In this document: positions 7,287 through 11,426 of the stretch, in pieces
How positions within the stretch are numbered: the stretch's first letter is position 1
Layout: each line of letters opens with the position of its first letter
NCBI GenBank assembly: GCA_036824465.1
Contig: DAITAC010000116.1
Span: forward strand, 1 to 11,426
DNA: 11,426 nucleotides
Reading direction: 5' to 3'
Source: JAKOQB01 sp036824465
GTDB taxonomy: Bacteria > Pseudomonadota > Gammaproteobacteria > Burkholderiales > Burkholderiaceae_F
Notes under the pieces: generated by a model
What the model was told of the DNA's origin: nothing
Seen by the model: the letters and a program-made list of their open reading frames with translations, nothing else
Databases searched by the model: none
Position numbers and translations under genes: made by a program

Positions 7287-8075
7287 ATGAATGGCGAACC
7301 ACTGCACCGGTCGTATCTGCACTTCTCGGAACTGCCGACCAGCCTGCGCGTCATGTACACGGGAGTTCTGGCGCTGATGGGCGCCGGGTATCTGTTCGCC
7401 ATCATTTACCTTTACCACACCTATTCCGGACGGGATGGTGATGTTTTGACGCTGTCATATGAGGACGTTGTGATCGCGTACTCCGGCAGCGGCAAGGGCT
7501 CGCGTCTCGAAGCGGCGTTGCGCGGACCCATGTCGACGATGCTGCCCGCAGAGGAACTGAAGGGCGTTGTCGCCTGGGTGCAGAAGGGCGCGGATCGTGC
7601 GCAGTACGAAGCCGACATCAAGCCGGTCATTGATAAGCGCTGCCTGACCTGCCATGACGGCGGCAATCCGCATCTGTCGAATCTCGGCGGCTATGACAAC
7701 GTGAAGAAAGTGACGGAGCAGGACACGGGCACCGATATCTTCACGCTGGTGCGCGTGTCGCATATCCACCTTTTTGGCATGACATTCATCTTCTTCATCA
7801 TGGGCCAGATCTTCAGTCACGCCTACATACGGCCGGTCTGGTTCAAGTCGCTGGTCGTCGTCTTGCCGTTCATCGCCATTACGCTGGACGTGAGTTCCTG
7901 GTACTTCATCAAGCTGTACCAGCCGTTCGCGGCGGTCACGATGCTCGGTGGCGGCGTGATGGCGCTCAGCTTCACCTTCATGGGGATTGTCTCGATGTAC
8001 CAGCTGTGGTTCGGCAAGACGCCGGCCGCAGTTGCGCAACGGGGTCAGGAAGGACAGCGGGCCGTCGGCTTGTGA
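7287..8075 (+). CDS. Membrane protein with a periplasmic monohaem c site, family not recognised
   Basis: The 262-residue protein has one transmembrane segment at about 22-43, a soluble domain (about 45-155) with one haem-c site CLTCH at 119-123, and three further hydrophobic segments (about 160-178, 187-207, 212-237). The haem site context (IKPVIDKRCLTCHDGG) resembles haem-binding domains where a C-x-x-C-H follows a short IxPxxxxxC lead. Histidines 159, 161 and 178 lie at the ends of the second membrane segment and could bind a haem b or face a quinone. I know no exact family name. AGAGGAAAG at 7274-7282 is a good ribosome site. The gene is 39 bases after the tetrahaem cytochrome and ends just before a terminator, so it closes the operon. 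It may anchor or dock the soluble tetrahaem carrier at the membrane; this is inference. Confidence 0.8.
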   Translation: MNGEPLHRSYLHFSELPTSLRVMYTGVLALMGAGYLFAIIYLYHTYSGRDGDVLTLSYEDVVIAYSGSGKGSRLEAALRGPMSTMLPAEELKGVVAWVQKGADRAQYEADIKPVIDKRCLTCHDGGNPHLSNLGGYDNVKKVTEQDTGTDIFTLVRVSHIHLFGMTFIFFIMGQIFSHAYIRPVWFKSLVVVLPFIAITLDVSSWYFIKLYQPFAAVTMLGGGVMALSFTFMGIVSMYQLWFGKTPAAVAQRGQEGQRAVGL

Positions 8076-8111
8076 TCAATCAGCGCGCTGTCGCGCGCCG
8101 TCATCACGGGC

Positions 8112-8142
8112 AAAAAAAGGCCGGCGACTGCCGGCCTCTTTT
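8112..8142. terminator. Bidirectional intrinsic terminator
   Basis: AGGCCGGC (8118-8125) and GCCGGCCT (8130-8137) form a perfect 8-bp stem with a GACT loop. A run of seven A lies on the left and CTTTT on the right, so it can stop transcription in both directions. It sits between the converging ends of the five-gene cytochrome run (stop at 8075) and the small cytochrome gene (stop at 8161), where a shared terminator is expected. Confidence 0.92.
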
Positions 8143-8160
8143 ATTGCGCTGCTGAACTGC

Positions 8161-8451
8161 TTACATCGCGAGGACCCACTTGGCGATCGCGGCGAGATCG
8201 GCATCCGACGCGGTTGCTTTCGGATGGCCTTCCCCTGATTTCAGCTTGCCGACGATCGTCTTCTCGGCGTCCGCGTTGCCTTTGTACTTCGCGGCCACCG
8301 ATTTGAACGACGCGCCCATCTTCTTCTTCTCGACGTCATGGCATTTCATGCAGCCCGCCGTCTCAGCGAGTTTTGCGGCGTCCTGTGCATAGGCGATGCC
8401 GCCGGCGGACAGTCCAGTCGCAATCGCGGCCACGAAAAGCAGTTTTCTCAT
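8161..8451 (-). CDS. Small c551-like monohaem cytochrome c
   Basis: The 96-residue precursor has a Sec signal peptide to about residue 22 (IAYA then QD). The mature part of about 74 residues has CMKCH at 34-38, a following stretch like c551 proteins (GASFKSVAAKYKG) and a C-terminal helix ending AKWVLAM. Where c551 proteins usually have the methionine ligand followed by proline, this one reads GEGHPKA, placing histidine 76 there. The only mature methionines are 35 (inside the CXXCH), 45 and the terminal 96. It should be a diffusible periplasmic electron carrier. AAAGGAG lies a few bases upstream of the ATG, an excellent ribosome site. It is a single-gene unit convergent with the large cytochrome run. 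Family firm; sixth ligand uncertain. Confidence 0.93.
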   Translation of the reverse strand: MRKLLFVAAIATGLSAGGIAYAQDAAKLAETAGCMKCHDVEKKKMGASFKSVAAKYKGNADAEKTIVGKLKSGEGHPKATASDADLAAIAKWVLAM

Positions 8452-8493
8452 GGTGATTCTCCTTTCTCAACGTAGATAAGCGGGTTCAAAAGC

Positions 8494-8543
8494 ATTCGTT
8501 CCGTCGCGGTTGATCAAACGAATCGACTTTTACGCGACGGGGC
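8494..8543. repeat. Two interlocked, mutually exclusive inverted repeats
   Basis: ATTCGTT (8494-8500) is complementary to AACGAAT (8517-8523). CCGTCGCG (8501-8508) is complementary to CGCGACGG (8533-8540), extendable to 8498-8543 with two G-T wobbles and one further pair. The arms alternate (A, B, A', B'). There is no spacer between A and B, and the extended B stem uses bases of A, so the stems compete or form a tight pseudoknot. They lie in the likely promoter or leader of the small cytochrome gene on the minus strand. Any role is inferred. Confidence 0.5.
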
Positions 8544-8716
8544 GCGATCCGACTTGCCAGACATCAACGTCCACGGTCAGTCTTTGCGGGGACGCCACGT
8601 TGTAACGCGCCGGTGGGTCGCACCGGCTTACGGACTTTCGCCGCCGAGCCCGATTCGTGGCCCTCATTTGATCTAGCGCACATGGTCGCCGGGGTGCAAT
8701 CCGCTACGCTTCTAGA

Positions 8717-8731
8717 TGAGAATGGTTTTCA
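8717..8731. promoter_or_regulatory. Fur box upstream of feoA
   Basis: The 15-base site TGAGAATGGTTTTCA matches the 7-1-7 Fur consensus TGATAATNATTATCA at 11 of 14 defined bases. It lies in a wider near-palindrome (8714-8734) centred on 8724. It ends 12 bases before the feoA ATG, close enough to the start that Fur binding would block transcription initiation. Fe-Fur repression of feoAB is well established in proteobacteria, so the expected effect is repression in iron-replete cells. Confidence 0.75.
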
Positions 8732-8743
8732 TTTGAAGAAGTC

Positions 8744-8980
8744 ATGTCCCGCCGCTCCCTCTTGACACTCGACGCTGACTGCCGCGGCACGATTCAACGC
8801 GTGAACGTCGAGTTCGCGCTGCGCGAACGTCTGGCAGCGCTTGGGCTGAAACCGGGGCGCGGCATTCAGATCGTGCGTCGCCTGGGTGCAAATGGGCCGC
8901 TGCAGGTGCGCGTCGATCACACCGACGTCGTACTGCGGGCGGCCGACGCGGCTCTGATCGAAATCGCGAACGGATCATGA
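8744..8980 (+). CDS. feoA: FeoA, small SH3-like ferrous iron transport accessory protein
   Basis: The 78-residue cytoplasmic protein has the length and layout of FeoA. An early short strand precedes the conserved stretch RERLAALGLKPGRGIQIVRR (about residues 28-47), followed by strands and the ending VVLRAADAALIEI typical of the beta-barrel SH3-like fold. FeoA interacts with FeoB and is needed for full ferrous iron uptake. The ATG at 8744 is preceded only by a weak GAAG site. Its stop overlaps the feoB start by four bases (ATGA), so the two are translationally coupled, and the position behind a Fur box supports the call. I see no feoC after feoB. Confidence 0.93.
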   Translation: MSRRSLLTLDADCRGTIQRVNVEFALRERLAALGLKPGRGIQIVRRLGANGPLQVRVDHTDVVLRAADAALIEIANGS

Positions 8981-10797
8981 GCGCGCTTCCTTCCCCGTCA
9001 GCGGGCAAATCGACACGGAGACGCATTGCGGTGTTGGGCATGCCCAACACGGGCAAATCGACGCTCTTCAACCGTCTGAGCGGCGTACAGGCGCGCGTGG
9101 CCAACTGGCCAGGCATGACCGTCGATCTCCTCCGCGCGCGCGTGCTGCTCGGCGCATCGATGGTCGAGCTGGTCGATCTGCCCGGCCTGTACTCGCTGCA
9201 TGGAATGGGCGAGGATGAGCGGCTGGTGCGGCACTTTCTCGAGCAGGAGCCGTTGACCGCGCTGCTGGTCGTCGTCAACGCGGCGCAACTGGAGCGCCAG
9301 TTGCCGCTGGTGCTGCAGTTGCGCGAGCTTGGGCGGCCGATCGTGGTCGCACTGAACATGGCGGACGAAGTCCGCCGGCTCGGCATCCACATCGACACGC
9401 AGCGGCTGGCGCAGGCGCTGCAGGCGCCGGTATTCCTGGTCGACGCCAAGCATGGCCTCGGCGTGGCGCCGGTCAAGGAAGCCCTGCGGCAGGCGACCGC
9501 CGGCGCTGCAGTGAGCGCGGAGCCGGCGATCACGATCATGCGCGAGGATGATCGCTGCGAGGCGGAGGCATCGCGCATCGCTGCCGCGACGGTCGAGATT
9601 CCGCACACTTTGCCGGCGCGCCTGACCGATCGGGTCGATCGCGCGCTGCTGCACCCGATCTGGGGTGTGCCGCTGTTCTTCCTGCTCGTGTTCGCGCTGT
9701 TCGAGGCCATCTACGGCATCGGTCTGCCGCTGCAGGACGGATTGCAGTGGCTGATCGACACCGCGAAGTCGTCCTGGGTCGAGCCCGCGCTCGTCGCCGC
9801 ATCACCGGCGTTCAAGAGTTTCGTGCTCGACGGCGTGATCGATGGCGTCGGCACGGTGCTGACCTTCCTGCCGATCATTTACGTGTTCTTCATTGCGATG
9901 GCGGTGGTCGAGGACAGCGGCTATCTCGTGCGCGTCGCATTCCTGATGGATCGCTGGATGGCGCGGCTGGGGCTGGATGGCCGCGCGTTCGTGATGCAAC
10001 TGATGGGCATGGGCTGCAACGTGCCGGCAATCATGGGTACGCGCGTGCTGCGCTCACGGCGACAGCGATTGCTGTCGATGCTGATCATTCCGTTTTCGTT
10101 GTGCTCGGCGCGGTTGCAGGTTCTTGTGTTTCTGTCGGCCGCGTTTTTCTCGCGCCAGGTCGCACCCGTGGTGATGTTCAGTCTGTATGCAGTGAGTTTT
10201 CTGGTCGCGTTCGGCACTGCGCTCGTGTGGCGGCGTCGCTTTGCCGGCGACGAACCGCTCGCGCTCGAATTGCCGCCGTACCGCGTGCCCACGCTGCGCA
10301 GCCTGTTGGCGCAGGGCTGGCAATCGTCGCGTCACTTCCTCGAAAGCGCAGGCGTGTTCATTCTCTGCGGCGTGCTGCTGATCTGGCTGCTCACGCACTA
10401 TCCATTCGATGTTGCCCCGGCGGGCCCGGCCACGCTGGCCGGGCGGCTGGCGACCTTTCTGGCGCCGGTGTTCGCGCCGCTCGGCATCGATGCGATTCTT
10501 TCGGTTGCGCTGCTGTTCGGCTTTGTCGCCAAGGAGATCGTGCTCGGCGGATTGGCTGTCATTTACAGCGCCGGCCAGGACGAACTGGGCCGCGTGCTCG
10601 CCGAGCGTCTCAACTGGCTGCAGGCCTACAGCTTCATGCTGTTCACACTGATCTACACGCCGTGCCTGTCGAGCGTGGCGACGATCTGGCGCGAATCGCG
10701 CAGCGTCGCGTTCACGCTGCTCGCGATGCTGTGGCCGCTTACGGTCGCGTGGCTGGCCAGTTTTGCCTTCTACAACGTGGCGCGCGGTTTGTTGTAG
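8977..10797 (+). CDS. feoB: FeoB, GTPase-coupled ferrous iron transporter
   Basis: The 606-residue protein imports Fe2+ across the inner membrane. The N-terminal G domain shows G1 GMPNTGKST (21-29), switch threonine 48, G3 DLPG (67-70) and G4 NMAD (127-130). G1 has methionine where many FeoB proteins have the first asparagine of GNPN, but the Walker lysine and second asparagine are kept. From about 225 on come the membrane helices with two gate motifs: GMGCNVPAI (344-352) and PFSLCSARLQV (372-382), where the E. coli form ends GARLPV. FVAKEIVLG (516-524) and TPCLSS (561-566) are also typical. It is shorter than the 773-residue E. coli protein because linkers and the C-terminal tail are short; no break or frameshift is visible. 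It overlaps feoA by four bases and converges on the ATPase subunit gene 32 bases away. Confidence 0.96.
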   Translation: MSALPSPSAGKSTRRRIAVLGMPNTGKSTLFNRLSGVQARVANWPGMTVDLLRARVLLGASMVELVDLPGLYSLHGMGEDERLVRHFLEQEPLTALLVVVNAAQLERQLPLVLQLRELGRPIVVALNMADEVRRLGIHIDTQRLAQALQAPVFLVDAKHGLGVAPVKEALRQATAGAAVSAEPAITIMREDDRCEAEASRIAAATVEIPHTLPARLTDRVDRALLHPIWGVPLFFLLVFALFEAIYGIGLPLQDGLQWLIDTAKSSWVEPALVAASPAFKSFVLDGVIDGVGTVLTFLPIIYVFFIAMAVVEDSGYLVRVAFLMDRWMARLGLDGRAFVMQLMGMGCNVPAIMGTRVLRSRRQRLLSMLIIPFSLCSARLQVLVFLSAAFFSRQVAPVVMFSLYAVSFLVAFGTALVWRRRFAGDEPLALELPPYRVPTLRSLLAQGWQSSRHFLESAGVFILCGVLLIWLLTHYPFDVAPAGPATLAGRLATFLAPVFAPLGIDAILSVALLFGFVAKEIVLGGLAVIYSAGQDELGRVLAERLNWLQAYSFMLFTLIYTPCLSSVATIWRESRSVAFTLLAMLWPLTVAWLASFAFYNVARGLL

Positions 10798-10829
10798 GCG
10801 ACAACCACTGCCAGCGGCGCGCGGGGAGT

Positions 10830-11426
10830 TCAGGACGCGGACGCGGCGCGTGCCGCACGGCGCAGGAAGCCGAATTCGTCCTGCTCCAGTTCTTCAAGGC
10901 TCGTTTCGACCTCGGCGAGCGTGCGCTCGATCTCGGGCAACAGCACGTCCTGCAGCGCGCGCACGCGGCGCACGGTCTTGCGGTATTCCGCATATAAACG
11001 CGCGAGATTGCCTGACAGCGCAGCCAGCCCGATCAGTTTGGCGGTGACCGCTGCGAAGGCATGCCGGCACGCTTCGGCCTCTGGGGAAGCATGCACGGCG
11101 GGCGGCATATTGGGGGGCTCATCAGCGAGATGCGCGGCGAGCAGCACGACGCCAAGAAGATCGGCGCGCTCGGTCGCTAGCCGCTGCGTTGAAAGGGCGG
11201 TCGCATAGACCTGCAGGCCGTTGAGCCCGTGACGCGCGACCGCGGCGGCCAGTTGCCTGCGGGCATGCGCCTGCAGCAATGCAAGTTCACGCAGCAGGGT
11301 CTGCCAGCGGCGCACCTCGCTCAGCATGCGCCCGGCGAGCAGCAGGCATTTCTCGTCGAGGAATGCATAGCCCTCGCGCATCGTGCGCCGCTCGTCGCCG
11401 AGCTGGATCGCGAGGCTGCGGGTCGG
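10830..11426 (-). CDS. atpD: V/A-type ATPase subunit D (central stalk), partial at the window edge
   Basis: The frame stays open to the right edge. The codons before the internal ATG at 11381 read PTRSLAIQLGDERRT, and PTR followed by a long helix is the conserved N terminus of V/A-ATPase subunit D. The true start therefore lies just beyond the window and 11381 is not the start. The visible part is about 198 residues, nearly full length for this family. It is alpha-helical, with a hydrophobic middle and the C-terminal helix RRVRALQDVLLPEIERTLAE ending in DEFGFLRR, matching the RRVNALE...EEFFRLKR ending of the family. Subunit D is the rotating central shaft linking the A3B3 head to the membrane rotor, in the cytoplasm. 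It is the last gene of a leftward operon whose other subunits should lie to the right. No terminator is visible in the 32-base gap to feoB. Confidence 0.85.
   Translation of the reverse strand, partial: PTRSLAIQLGDERRTMREGYAFLDEKCLLLAGRMLSEVRRWQTLLRELALLQAHARRQLAAAVARHGLNGLQVYATALSTQRLATERADLLGVVLLAAHLADEPPNMPPAVHASPEAEACRHAFAAVTAKLIGLAALSGNLARLYAEYRKTVRRVRALQDVLLPEIERTLAEVETSLEELEQDEFGFLRRAARAASAS

Larger units (their letters stand above)
8452..8743. other. Divergent intergenic region between the small cytochrome and feoA
   Basis: This 292-base gap carries the control signals of two divergent units. On the feoA side is a Fur box at 8717-8731. On the cytochrome side is a pair of interlocked inverted repeats at 8494-8543, about 45-90 bases upstream of the cytochrome start. 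No open frame or RNA gene is recognisable in the remaining stretch (about 8545-8710). I could not place a convincing -35/-10 pair for either gene. Confidence 0.5.

Noticed and set aside
8512..8523. Possible FNR site around TTGATCAA upstream of the small cytochrome
   Set aside because: The two halves have no four-base spacer and no second half-site lies at the right distance on either strand.
8742..9710. 322-codon minus-strand open frame
   Set aside because: It is antisense to feoA and feoB, has serine/arginine-rich composition and no domain; the plus-strand genes have full family motifs.
9747..10997. 416-codon plus-strand open frame
   Set aside because: It is out of frame with feoB, runs past its end into the antisense of the ATPase subunit, and its translation is arginine- and alanine-rich without any motif.
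1..11426. tRNA, rRNA, CRISPR array, insertion sequence or phage elements
   Set aside because: I found no cloverleaf, repeat-spacer pattern, transposase motif, terminal repeats or phage genes in any part of the window.

Overview
The window is GC-rich, densely coded bacterial DNA that looks proteobacterial, most likely a betaproteobacterium. This rests on base composition, Fur and FNR-like boxes, class I cytochromes and operon style; no rRNA or marker gene is present to fix the lineage. Most of it is a respiratory electron-transfer region carrying 16 CXXCH haem-c motifs in five proteins, a b-type cytochrome, and a four-cluster [4Fe-4S] protein with an NrfD/PsrC-type membrane subunit.

Layout. 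(1) 31-903 (+): membrane cytochrome b of the formate dehydrogenase gamma / hydrogenase cytochrome b type, probably the end of an operon entering from the left. (2) 1231-2379 (-): tetrahaem c4-like lipoprotein, convergent with the cytochrome b. (3) 2380-2924: long divergent regulatory region with an FNR-like box embedded in a palindrome. (4) 2925-8075 (+): a five-gene run of hexahaem membrane-anchored cytochrome, Tat-exported ferredoxin-like protein, NrfD-type subunit, periplasmic tetrahaem c4-like cytochrome, and a membrane protein with one haem-c site. It ends at a bidirectional terminator (about 8112-8142). (5) 8161-8451 (-): small c551-like cytochrome. (6) 8744-10797 (+): feoA-feoB, ferrous iron uptake, behind a Fur box. 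(7) 10830-11426 (-): V/A-type ATPase subunit D, the 3' end of an operon entering from the right and cut by the window edge.

How it may work. The FeS-NrfD pair with a multihaem partner is the usual quinone-facing module of NrfBCD-type and Cbc-type complexes. No molybdopterin or other catalytic subunit lies in the window. The simplest reading is a quinol:cytochrome c oxidoreductase (or the reverse) that passes electrons to a set of c4-like carriers, namely the C-terminal part of the hexahaem protein, the tetrahaem protein and the paralogous lipoprotein. The terminal donor or acceptor is not visible. The iron uptake genes may simply supply a haem-rich cell, or may hint at iron-linked metabolism; the sequence does not decide.
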